Part shown: positions 15,772 through 23,394 of the stretch, piece by piece | Numbering within the stretch: the stretch's first letter is position 1 | How the letters are laid out: each line of letters starts with the position of its first letter | Assembly: GCF_025947065.1 (NCBI RefSeq) | Contig: NZ_CP109994.1 | Span: 4,278,001-4,342,000 of the forward strand | Length of the DNA: 64,000 nt | Direction of reading: 5' to 3' | Source of the DNA: Flavobacterium sp. N1736 | Lineage (GTDB): Bacteria; Bacteroidota; Bacteroidia; Flavobacteriales; Flavobacteriaceae | Notes under the pieces: generated by a model | What the model saw: the letters and a program-made list of their open reading frames with translations, nothing else | Database searches by the model: none | What the model was told of the DNA's origin: nothing | Position numbers and translations under genes: made by a program

Positions 15772-16292
15772 TTGAATTCCATTACAATTGTCCAAATTCC
15801 GTTAACATTTTTCAAAAAGTAACTTTTGCCAGAGGAGTTTTGAAAAGAATGTGAAGATATTGTAGAAACAATACAGTTTTCAAAATTATTGTCAAAAATA
15901 GGTTTGCTAATCGAGATTATATTTTGCCTTTTGTTTGTGTCTTTAAAGATTGCTTCTGTTTCTTCTTGAGTTAAACAATTTGTGTTTATAATATGACTGG
16001 AATTAAATTCTAATTGTTTCATTAATTCTGAATTCCAAACTTCATTAGTATTGATATTATTCTTTTCAAATTCATTTAGTATGGTTTCAGATATTACGAA
16101 ACCTTCATTTTCGATCTTAAATTCTTTGATATTAAATGAAGTTTGAGGCTTTTTACATTCTATATAAAATGCAGATTTGTTTTTTTCAATTTCATGGCCA
16201 ACTATTTTTTTAAATACTTCATTCTCTGATTTATTTTGAGAGAAACTCGAAATCGAAATAAGAAGAACTAATATTTTAAAGGCTTTTTTCAT
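15756..16292 (-). CDS. Secreted protein of unknown function
   Basis: 178 residues with an N-terminal signal peptide (MKKAFKILVLLISISSFSQ). The rest is polar with two cysteines plus short motifs CLTQEETEAIFKDTNKRQNI and GKSYFLKNVNGIWTIVMEF. The latter end resembles periplasmic flavobacterial proteins that close on a 'W--V' strand. No domain recognised. It is convergent with, and overlaps, the putative toxin gene by 16 bases; there is no terminator between them. Confidence 0.6.
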   Translation of the reverse strand: MKKAFKILVLLISISSFSQNKSENEVFKKIVGHEIEKNKSAFYIECKKPQTSFNIKEFKIENEGFVISETILNEFEKNNINTNEVWNSELMKQLEFNSSHIINTNCLTQEETEAIFKDTNKRQNIISISKPIFDNNFENCIVSTISSHSFQNSSGKSYFLKNVNGIWTIVMEFNYWIS

Positions 16293-16530
16293 GGGTTGAT
16301 TACAAATTCTTTAAATGAAATATTTATTAATTAATCAAATATATGAAAGAGTTTTAAAATCAATATAGCTTTTTTACGATGTGTTTGACTTAAATAAATA
16401 GATATAATGAGAAAGTAAAATACATAAAAAATAAATCATTCCTCCGGAATTCTATAAAAAGTTCCCGAGGAACGAAACATATTGTAGGGATGGATTTTAA
16501 ATCCATTATTCTATCGAAATGACAAAAAAC

Positions 16531-16562
16531 AAAAAAGCTTCTGATTTCTCAGAAGCTTTTTT
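16531..16562. terminator. Bidirectional terminator next to tRNA-Leu
   Basis: AAAAAAGCTTCTGA and TCAGAAGCTTTTTT pair around TTTC, with A and T runs at either side. It ends the tRNA-Leu transcript on the minus strand. Confidence 0.85.
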
Positions 16563-16565
16563 CAG

Positions 16566-16647
16566 TGCGGATAATAGGACTCGAACCTACACGCCTTGCG
16601 GCACCAGATCCTAAGTCTGGCATGTCTACCAATTTCACCATATCCGC
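16566..16647 (-). tRNA. tRNA-Leu (TAG)
   Basis: An 82-base cloverleaf on the minus strand: acceptor GCGGATA/TATCCGC, anticodon arm CCAGA-CTTAGGA-TCTGG with TAG, a variable arm (TGCCGCAAGGCGT) of the long class II type, T-loop GGTTCGAGTCC, discriminator A. CCA is not encoded. Confidence 0.96.
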
Positions 16648-16660
16648 TCAATTGTGGGTG

Positions 16661-16689
16661 CAAAGATAATCATAACTTCTAATTTTCAA
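16661..16689 (-). promoter_or_regulatory. Promoter of tRNA-Leu
   Basis: On the minus strand TTG (16687-16689), 18-base spacer, TATCTTTG (16661-16668), 13 bases before the tRNA. Confidence 0.7.
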
Positions 16690-16755
16690 AGCATTTTTGC
16701 AAAAAAATATTTATTCTCTTTTTTGTACTTTTGAATTTCTATAAAAATAATTTAA

Positions 16756-18144
16756 ATGGAAAATATAAAGTCGTACGTTCAACAACATAAAGATCGGTTT
16801 ATCAACGAATTGATCGAATTATTAAAAATTCCGTCGGTAAGTGCTGACACTGCATATTCACAAGATGTTATCGATACTGCCGAAGCTGTAAAAGAAAGTT
16901 TATCAAAAGCAGGCTGCGATTTAGTCGAAGTTTGCGATACTCCGGGCTATCCAATTATTTATGGAGAGAAAATAATCGACCCAAATTTACCTACCGTTTT
17001 AGTTTACGGTCATTATGATGTTCAACCGCCGGATCCAATGGAATTATGGACATCGCCACCATTTGAACCAGTTATTAAAAACACAGAAATTCATCCAGAA
17101 GGCGCAATTTTTGCCCGTGGAGCTTGTGATGATAAAGGGCAAATGTACATGCATGTAAAAGCGTTAGAACTTATGGTTCAAACGAATACATTGCCTTGTA
17201 ACGTAAAATTCATGATCGAAGGTGAAGAAGAAGTTGGTTCAAAAAGTTTAAGCTGGTTTGTAGAACGCAATCAGGAAAAACTAAAAAACGACGTTATTCT
17301 AATTTCAGATACCGGAATGATCTCTAATCAACAACCCTCGATTACAACAGGTTTACGTGGTTTGAGCTATGTTGAGGTCGAAGTTACGGGTCCAAATCGT
17401 GATTTACATTCGGGATTATATGGTGGAGCAGTGGCGAACCCAATTAATGTTTTGGCAAAAATGATCGCTTCTTTGCATGACGAAGACAATCATATTACGA
17501 TTCCTGGTTTCTACGATAAAGTTCAGGAATTATCGACAGCAGAAAGAGCAGAAATGGCAAAAGCACCTTTCAGTTTAGAAAAATATAAAAAAGCCTTAGA
17601 CCTAAACGATGTTTACGGCGAAAAAGGATATGTAACCAACGAGCGCAATTCGATTCGTCCAACATTAGACGTAAACGGAATTTGGGGCGGATATCAGGGT
17701 GAAGGTGCAAAAACGGTTATTGCGAGCAAAGCTTTTGCTAAAATCTCGATGCGTTTGGTTCCAAATCAGGATTGGGAAGAAATCACAGAACTTTTCTCAA
17801 AACACTTCGTAAGCATTGCGCCGGCCGGAGTTACCGTAAAAGTAACGCCGCATCACGGAGGTCAGGGTTATGTTACGCCAATCGATAGCATTGGTTATAA
17901 AGCGGCAAATATGGCGTATACAGAAACTTTTGGAGTTCCTGCAATTCCGGTGCGTTCCGGAGGAAGTATTCCGATTGTTGCTTTATTTGAAAAAGAATTA
18001 AAAAGCAAAACTATTTTGATGGGATTTGGTTTGGATTCTGACGCAATTCACTCGCCAAACGAACATTTCGGAATCTTCAATTACCTAAAAGGAATCGAAA
18101 CTATTCCATTGTTTTACAAATATTTTGTAGAGCTTTCTAAGTAG
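16756..18144 (+). CDS. M20-family dipeptidase
   Basis: 462 residues. Dinuclear zinc peptidase motifs: VYGHYDVQP with His86 and Asp88, GACDDKG (bridging Asp125), EGEEEVGS (156-162) with the general-base glutamate, and the dimerisation-lid region containing DLHSGLYGG (~215) and a late catalytic His in DAIHSPNEHFG. No signal peptide, so cytoplasmic hydrolysis of dipeptides or related amides. A box TACTTTTG (16726-16733) may be its -7 element. Followed by its own terminator; monocistronic. Confidence 0.93.
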   Translation: MENIKSYVQQHKDRFINELIELLKIPSVSADTAYSQDVIDTAEAVKESLSKAGCDLVEVCDTPGYPIIYGEKIIDPNLPTVLVYGHYDVQPPDPMELWTSPPFEPVIKNTEIHPEGAIFARGACDDKGQMYMHVKALELMVQTNTLPCNVKFMIEGEEEVGSKSLSWFVERNQEKLKNDVILISDTGMISNQQPSITTGLRGLSYVEVEVTGPNRDLHSGLYGGAVANPINVLAKMIASLHDEDNHITIPGFYDKVQELSTAERAEMAKAPFSLEKYKKALDLNDVYGEKGYVTNERNSIRPTLDVNGIWGGYQGEGAKTVIASKAFAKISMRLVPNQDWEEITELFSKHFVSIAPAGVTVKVTPHHGGQGYVTPIDSIGYKAANMAYTETFGVPAIPVRSGGSIPIVALFEKELKSKTILMGFGLDSDAIHSPNEHFGIFNYLKGIETIPLFYKYFVELSK

Positions 18145-18190
18145 TTTTACGCGAAGACGCTAAGACACAAAGTTTTATTTGAAATAATAT

Positions 18191-18222
18191 AAAATCCGTT
18201 CAGAAATGAGCGGATTTTTTTA
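18191..18222 (+). terminator. Terminator of the dipeptidase gene
   Basis: AAAATCCGTTCA and TGAGCGGATTTT pair around GAAA, followed by a T run. Confidence 0.85.
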
Positions 18223-18223
18223 T

Positions 18224-18540
18224 GGGCGTTCCCTTCGGTCGGGCTTTCGGCCATATCTTTTATTCCGTTTCACTTCATAAAAGGATACCGCCTCAATCCC
18301 TAACGCTTTTTTAAGGTTCAAAGGTTTTTTGTAGAGTCGCATAGCAATGCGTATAAAGGTGCAAAGGAACAAAGGTTTTAGCTTCGAAATTGAATAGCCT
18401 CCAGCTTTAGCTGGAGGTAATTTAAAGGAAATAATTGGCTTTAGCCGAAATTTTTAATCTTATTTGAATATAATTATTTGGCTAAAGCCATTTCCTTAAA
18501 ATCTATTGGAAACCCCCAGCTAAAGCTGGAGCCTATTCAA
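18224..18540. repeat. Repeat-filled gap: palindromic elements before blaI
   Basis: The 663-base gap 18145-18807 has no gene. Near 18236-18295 lies CGGGCTTTCGGCCATATC followed by GATACCGCCTCAATC, the same family as the segment at about 36703-36757. At 18390-18540 a large inverted repeat pairs TTGAATAGCCTCCAGCTTTA (18390-18409) with the arm CCAGCTAAAGCTGGAGCCTA (18516-18535) and encloses GGCTTTAGCC/GGCTAAAGCC. A relative of the CTCC-GCTTTA-CTGGAG unit sits at ~13577-13600. The remaining part (18624-18807) holds the blaI control region. Confidence 0.6.
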
Positions 18541-18623
18541 AAAAAAGCTTTATTTCTTAGCGCCTTTGTGACAAAATAAACTTAGTACTTCAGCAAACTT
18601 AGAATCTAGAAACTAAAAAAAGC

Positions 18624-18654
18624 TTGCGTATTAAAAAATTTAATTCTACATTTG
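18624..18654 (+). promoter_or_regulatory. Promoter of the blaI operon
   Basis: TTG (18624-18626), 20-base spacer, TACATTTG (18647-18654). The predicted leader is about 145 bases and includes one arm of a dispersed repeat (ATTTTAATCTGTGGCA, ~18740). Confidence 0.65.
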
Positions 18655-18678
18655 TAGAGCAACATCTATAAATGTAGA
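18645..18678. promoter_or_regulatory. Paired BlaI-type operators
   Basis: TCTACATTTGTAGA (18645-18658) and TCTATAAATGTAGA (18665-18678) both fit the BlaI/MecI dyad with TACA-NN-TGTA core (second copy one mismatch), 20 bases apart. The first covers the -7 box, so BlaI binding would block polymerase; the second lies just after the start point. Confidence 0.7.
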
Positions 18679-18807
18679 GTTAAATTTTTAGCCTCACGGA
18701 TTTTTTTGACGAAATTGATTTAAATTCTAAAGTAAAATCATTTTAATCTGTGGCAAAAAAACTTAGAACCTTACAATCTTAGTAACTCAGAACCTAAAAA
18801 ATAAAAA

Positions 18808-19179
18808 ATGCAATTATCAAATTCAGAAGAGCAATTAATGGAACATCTTTGGAAGCTTGAAAAAGCTTTTATGAAAGATTTACTCGAAGCTTATCCCGAA
18901 CCAAAGCCTGCAACAACAACCGTTGCGACGCTTTTAAAACGAATGATTGATAAGAAATTCGTTGCGTATAACGAATTTGGAAATTCTCGGGAATATTATC
19001 CGTTGGTAAAAAAAACAGTTTATTTCTCGAAGCATGTAAACGGATTAATCAGCAACTTTTTTAATAATTCGGCATCACAATTTGCTTCGTTTTTTACGAA
19101 GGAAACGAATTTATCAACTTCAGAATTAGAAGAACTCAAGAAAATAATCGATTCAGAAATTCAAAAAAAGAAAAAATGA
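18808..19179 (+). CDS. blaI: BlaI/MecI/CopY-family repressor
   Basis: 123 residues. Winged helix at ~1-75: SNSEEQLMEHLWKLEKAFMK, then TTTVATLLKRMIDKKFVAY and a wing with EYYPLV; a helical dimerisation tail follows (LEELKKIIDSEIQKKKK). Members bind TACA-NN-TGTA operators and are destroyed when the cognate M56 membrane protease is triggered. Two such operators lie on its own promoter (18645-18678), so autoregulation is expected. The stop overlaps the ATG of the protease gene by four bases (ATGA). Confidence 0.92.
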   Translation: MQLSNSEEQLMEHLWKLEKAFMKDLLEAYPEPKPATTTVATLLKRMIDKKFVAYNEFGNSREYYPLVKKTVYFSKHVNGLISNFFNNSASQFASFFTKETNLSTSELEELKKIIDSEIQKKKK

Positions 19180-20399
19180 TAAACTATCTTTTAAAATCCG
19201 GAATACTTCTCTTGATTTTTTATGCAGTATATAAATTATGGTTAGAAAACGAAAAAATGTTTCGCTTTAATCGGGCTTATTTGCTTTTTAGTTTGGTTTT
19301 TAGTTTTGTGATTCCGTTGCAATTAATTTCATTTCGCCAAACCACTTCTAATAAAATTGCCTTATTTCAGCTGAATGAATTAGTGATTCAGAAAAGCACC
19401 AAAAATCTGGAAAAAATTTCCAGTAATGACTTTGTACTTGTTTTTATTGGTGTTGTTTACAGTTTTATAGTTTTGTTATTAATAGCTCGATTTTTCCTGA
19501 ATTTATATTCGTTTTATAAGAGAATAAAAAACAGTGAAGTGCAATTTATAGCAGGAGAAAAAATAATTGTAGTCGACGAACCAATTTTGCCACACTCCTT
19601 TTGGAAATCAATTTTTATCAATAAAAATGCATTCGAAAACAGTAAAATTCCATTAGAATTAATTGCACATGAAAAAGCACATTTAAAACAAAAACATACT
19701 TTAGATGTTCTATTTATCGAAGTTTTACAAATTGTTTTTTGGTTTAATCCATTGCTTGTGTTTTACAAAAAAGCCATTAAACTTAATCACGAGTTTTTAG
19801 CTGATGAAGCTGTAAACAAACAATTTGGCGCTGTTAAAAGCTACCAAAGTCTTTTGTTGGATTTTGTTTCTAATAAAAATACCATTTCGCTTGCCAGTAA
19901 TATTAATTATTTAATCACTAAAAAACGTTTACTTATGATGACCAAAAAAGAATCTCCGATTGCAGTTGTATTTAAAACATGTACCATATGTGCAGTTTAT
20001 GTTTTATTGTTGTTTGTTTTTAGTACGAAAACAATAGCGCAAGAAATAAATAACAAAGCTGATGTTAAAGAAAAAGATCTTTACGTACTGGAAGATGTTG
20101 AAAAAATGCCTGAATTTCCGGGTGGCATGAACGAGTTTTATAAATTTATTGGCAAAAATTTTAAAATGCCTGCTGAAATTGGAAAAAATAAGATTGAAGG
20201 AAAAGCGTACATGCAATTCATCATTGAAAAAGATGGAAGTTTGTCAGATATTAAAACCTTAAAAGATCTTGGTTATGGAATTGGTGACGAGGCAATTCGT
20301 GTTTTAAAGCTTTCTCCAAAATGGACCGCTGCAACTCAACAAGGAAAAGCCGTTCGGGTGATGTATAGTTTGCCAATAACAATTCAGACGGAGAAATAA
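19176..20399 (+). CDS. BlaR1-like M56 metalloprotease with C-terminal TonB domain
   Basis: 407 residues. Membrane helices at ~7-20, 36-52, 87-112 and ~265-285 surround the cytoplasmic M56 protease, zinc motif HEKAH (165-169) with later NHEFLADEA (204-212). After the last helix there is no penicillin-binding sensor; a TonB C-terminal domain (~310-404) takes its place: EKMPEFPGGMNEFYKFIGKN, IEKDGSLSDIK, AIRVLKLSPKW. This form is common in Bacteroidota. It should cleave BlaI after a periplasmic signal whose nature is unknown. The TonB part is repeated in the next gene. Confidence 0.9.
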   Translation: MINYLLKSGILLLIFYAVYKLWLENEKMFRFNRAYLLFSLVFSFVIPLQLISFRQTTSNKIALFQLNELVIQKSTKNLEKISSNDFVLVFIGVVYSFIVLLLIARFFLNLYSFYKRIKNSEVQFIAGEKIIVVDEPILPHSFWKSIFINKNAFENSKIPLELIAHEKAHLKQKHTLDVLFIEVLQIVFWFNPLLVFYKKAIKLNHEFLADEAVNKQFGAVKSYQSLLLDFVSNKNTISLASNINYLITKKRLLMMTKKESPIAVVFKTCTICAVYVLLLFVFSTKTIAQEINNKADVKEKDLYVLEDVEKMPEFPGGMNEFYKFIGKNFKMPAEIGKNKIEGKAYMQFIIEKDGSLSDIKTLKDLGYGIGDEAIRVLKLSPKWTAATQQGKAVRVMYSLPITIQTEK

Positions 20400-20436
20400 A
20401 ATTTTAGTATTTTTATCAAGAAAAAACTAAAGTTTT

Positions 20437-21137
20437 ATGATAAAAAGGATAAATTCAGGATTAAATTTTAAAAAAGTGCTATTCATTGTTTTGCTGTTTA
20501 TTTTTGGAGCAACAAGTTTTGCCCAAACTTCGGTAACATCAACAATACCAGAAGCAGCAAAAAAGAAAAACGTTTTGGAATCGTATTTTGAAAACACGAT
20601 TTTTAAAATTAAAGATGAAAAAGGCAATATTTCGGCCGAAAAAAGATTTAATGATCTTAGTTTAGCCAAAAAAAAGCGCTTCCAAACATCTTTTTTGATG
20701 AAAGAAGATTATTGTCGAAAGAAGAGATTATCGACAAACTTGAAAAAGGAGGTCCCGAAGTTGTAGAAATTAATCTGTTTGCCGAAAAATATAAAGCAAT
20801 AAAAGCAGAAAACGGAATATATAAAACGGCTGATTTAATTGACAAACCTACCTATCCAGGCGGAATGCAAGAGTTTTATAAGTTTGTTGGAAAAAATTTT
20901 AAAGTCCCAAAAACGCCTGATAATGTACTCTTGAAAGGAAAAATATTTGTTAGCTTTATTGTGCAAAAAGATGGTTCATTATCTGATTTAAAAGTACTTA
21001 AAGATCTTGGTTTTAGCACTGGTGAAGAAGCATTAAGAGTATTAAAATTATCTCAAAACTGGATTCCCGGTAAACTAGACGGTAAACCAGTAGCAGCTCA
21101 ATATAGTTTACCGATAAGTATTCAATCGGCTGACTAA
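20437..21137 (+). pseudogene. TonB_C-domain exported protein split by a -1 frameshift at A8G
   Basis: The first frame (20437-20766) encodes a signal peptide (KKVLFIVLLFIFGATSFAQ) and ~50 more residues; after 20676 its sequence stops looking natural. The -1 frame continues as ALPNIFFDERRLLSKEEIID and on to a TonB_C domain (PTYPGGMQEFYKFVGKNFKV ... EEALRVLKLSQNWIPG) ending at 21137, closely matching the C-terminus of the preceding M56 protein. The shift point is A AAA AAG (20670-20676) in exactly the phase of the dnaX slippery site. Joined product ~233 residues. Explanations: programmed -1 frameshifting or polymerase slippage, a real inactivating indel, or an A-run sequencing error. A TTG at 20712 could start the second part alone, but without a signal peptide. 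Confidence 0.7.
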
Positions 21138-21176
21138 TCATTTTAACCGTAAAGAGAAAAGTTTTTAGCATAAAAA

Positions 21177-21203
21177 ATCCGCTTCTAAATTTTAGAAGCG
21201 GAT
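21177..21203. terminator. Terminator hairpin between convergent genes
   Basis: ATCCGCTTCTAAA and TTTAGAAGCGGAT form a 13-base stem. The T run follows it on the minus strand, so it chiefly ends the saccharopine-dehydrogenase-like gene. Confidence 0.75.
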
Positions 21204-21248
21204 AAATTAAAAACTAAAAAAAATTCTCAAAAAAAAACTAAGCCATCA

Positions 21249-22613
21249 CTAGAAAAGATCAGGATTATAGCCAAAATAAGGCATGGTTTGTTCGTTAAAA
21301 ATAACGCCATACTCTTCTAATTCTTTTAAAATAGGCAAATACACTTCTTTATTTATAGGAAGCTGAACGCCGGGAGTTGTTATTTTTCTATTCAAAATCA
21401 ACAATGTCGCCATTGCAACGGGCAATCCAACCGTTTTTGCCATTGCAGTATACGTTTGATCGTCGCCAATACAAACCATTTTTGAGTCGATTTGTTTTTT
21501 TTCACCATCTAATTCATAACCGAATTTATGGTACATCACAATCATATCTTTATCATCCGGTTCAAGAGTCCAGTTGTCTGAAAGTATTTTTTCTAATATT
21601 TGTGCAGGAGTTGCATTTGGCAGATTTACTTTTTTGTCAGGATTAAATAAATCAAGTTCCAAAAGTTTATCCCACATAATATCGTCCTGATCAATTTTTA
21701 AAATCAATCGTGTTTTAATTTCAACAGAATCTGTTGGATGATACGGTAAAAAAGAGTTTGTAAACTGGCGGTAACTCATGTTTTCAGAATCTTCCATAAT
21801 GTAGCTGTCATCAGTCATGCCTAATTGTACAAACATATTCCATGCTTTTGAAAAACCAACTCTTCGAATTGTTCCTCTGTATAAAGTCAAAATATCATCT
21901 AAGCCATAAATTGATCTGTATTTAAGCGAATCTCTGTTGGAATAAGCTTCGAATTTTCCGTAACCCTCGACTTCAAGAAACTCAGTTCTGCGAAATAAAG
22001 TTCCGTATGGAATATATTTATAAGTGCCTTCCTGAACAAATTTGGCAGCACCGCCTTGTCCAGCCAAAACAACATTTCTTGGCGCCCATGTAAATTTGTA
22101 ATTCCATAAATTATTGTCAGATTCCGGAGCAACAAGTCCGCCGCAAAAAGATTCAAAAAGTAACATTTTACCGCCTTTTGCCCTAATTTCGTCAATTACT
22201 TTCATCGCACTCATATGATCAATTCCTGGATCAAGCCCAATTTCGTTCATGAAAATAAGGTTGTTTTTCTTAGCTTCTTCATCAAGTGCCTGCATGGCGT
22301 CGCTTATGTAAGATGCTGTAACGAGATGTTTTTTAAATTCTAAACAATCCTGCGCAATTTCAATATGTAAATAAGCCGGCAGCATCGATATAACAATTGA
22401 AGCTTTCTCGATTGCGGCTTTTCTTTCCTCGGTATCAAAAATATTTAAAGCAATTGGAGTTGCGTTTGGATGATTTTGTGTCTTTTTTTCGGCTAGAGCC
22501 AAAGACAAATCCGCTACAATCAGATGCAGATTTTCACTTTCTGACTTTGATAACAAATATCGTATTAATGAAGATGCTGATCTTCCGGCTCCGAAAATTA
22601 AAATGCTTCTCAT
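21249..22613 (-). CDS. Saccharopine dehydrogenase-like oxidoreductase
   Basis: 454 residues. N-terminal NAD(P)-binding Rossmann fold with ILIFGAGRSASS (4-15) and an acidic end to beta-2 (LIVADLS). The C-terminal domain follows the LYS9/saccharopine reductase pattern: NEIGLDPGIDHMSAMKVIDE, ESFCGGLVAPESDNN and NLWNYKFTWAPRNVVLAGQG. The reaction is probably reductive or oxidative handling of saccharopine or a similar amino-acid adduct in lysine metabolism; the substrate is not certain. A strong promoter with an inverted repeat lies directly upstream (22631-22662). Confidence 0.87.
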   Translation of the reverse strand: MRSILIFGAGRSASSLIRYLLSKSESENLHLIVADLSLALAEKKTQNHPNATPIALNIFDTEERKAAIEKASIVISMLPAYLHIEIAQDCLEFKKHLVTASYISDAMQALDEEAKKNNLIFMNEIGLDPGIDHMSAMKVIDEIRAKGGKMLLFESFCGGLVAPESDNNLWNYKFTWAPRNVVLAGQGGAAKFVQEGTYKYIPYGTLFRRTEFLEVEGYGKFEAYSNRDSLKYRSIYGLDDILTLYRGTIRRVGFSKAWNMFVQLGMTDDSYIMEDSENMSYRQFTNSFLPYHPTDSVEIKTRLILKIDQDDIMWDKLLELDLFNPDKKVNLPNATPAQILEKILSDNWTLEPDDKDMIVMYHKFGYELDGEKKQIDSKMVCIGDDQTYTAMAKTVGLPVAMATLLILNRKITTPGVQLPINKEVYLPILKELEEYGVIFNEQTMPYFGYNPDLF

Positions 22614-22630
22614 ATTTTATAATTATAACA

Positions 22631-22662
22631 CAAATATATTAAATTGTTATAAATATAACAAT
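22631..22662 (-). promoter_or_regulatory. Promoter with overlapping palindrome upstream of the saccharopine dehydrogenase-like gene
   Basis: Minus-strand TTG (22659-22661), 20-base spacer, TATATTTG (22631-22638). The perfect dyad ATTGTTATA-N2-TATAACAAT (22643-22662) fills the spacer and covers the TTG, as a repressor site would. No regulator gene is adjacent. Confidence 0.6.
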
Positions 22663-22804
22663 CGAAATGATTCAAAAAAATGAAATGTTTTTTATTTCAG
22701 AGAAAAAGTTATAGAATTCCTTTTCCTAAAAAGATTTTCAAAAAGTAAAATGCTTTTTCAATTGTTTAAAGTATTTTTGTGTTCAAATTGAAAGTATAGA
22801 AAAT

Positions 22805-23191
22805 ATGAAAAGAAAAATTATCCTTACTGGTGCTTTTATAGGAATGTTAGCTATTATTTTAGGGGCTTTTGGCGCTCATTTGCTAAAAAAATATTTATCG
22901 GTTGAGCAATTGGTTACTTTCGAAACCGGTGTTCGCTATCAAATGTATCACGCTTTCTTTTTGTTTTTTCTTTCAACCCGAAAAGAGCTTTCCCCAAAAG
23001 CATTAAAAACTATTTATAATTTAGTAGTTGCGGGTGTAATTTTATTTAGTGGATCTATCTATTTATTAGCTACAAAAAATCTTACTGTTTTTGATTCAAA
23101 AATTATCGTATTCGCAACACCTTTAGGTGGATTTTTATTAATTCTTGCTTGGTTGGGATTATTCATTAGTATTTTGAAGCAAAAATCATAA
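22805..23191 (+). CDS. DUF423 membrane protein
   Basis: 128 residues with four predicted membrane helices. The DUF423 opening is clear: GAFIGMLAIILGAFGAHLLK, followed by FETGVRYQMYHAFFLF and a final FATPLGGFLLILAWLGLF. Family members (YwdK, YgdD) are inner-membrane proteins of unknown function. A TATTTTTG box sits at 22773-22780, 25 bases before the ATG. No functional link to neighbours. Confidence 0.9.
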   Translation: MKRKIILTGAFIGMLAIILGAFGAHLLKKYLSVEQLVTFETGVRYQMYHAFFLFFLSTRKELSPKALKTIYNLVVAGVILFSGSIYLLATKNLTVFDSKIIVFATPLGGFLLILAWLGLFISILKQKS

Positions 23192-23394
23192 AATACCGAA
23201 TAAAAAATTCTATCTAAAAATTAATCTTTAATTTTGTCCCATAAATAACATAAAACATTACTAATGTGAATTTTTATTTGTTTTTATCTCTATTGATAAA
23301 AAATATAACAATTCTTAACTTTAAGGTAAATACTTAAAGCTCAAAGTAAAATATGTTTGTGCACTAAAAAAATAATATACACAACTACAAATTT

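Noticed and set aside
12300-16700. CRISPR array or phage attachment site near the tRNA genes
   Set aside because: No regularly spaced direct repeats with unique spacers, and no integrase gene or duplicated tRNA 3' end apart from the full tRNA-Asp copies.
20712-21137. Independent gene starting at TTG for the TonB_C half
   Set aside because: It would lack an export signal needed by TonB_C proteins; the same frame reads naturally back to the A8 run, so the split-gene reading is better.
23192-23394. Riboswitch before pckA
   Set aside because: The gap is simple AT-rich sequence without conserved riboswitch cores.
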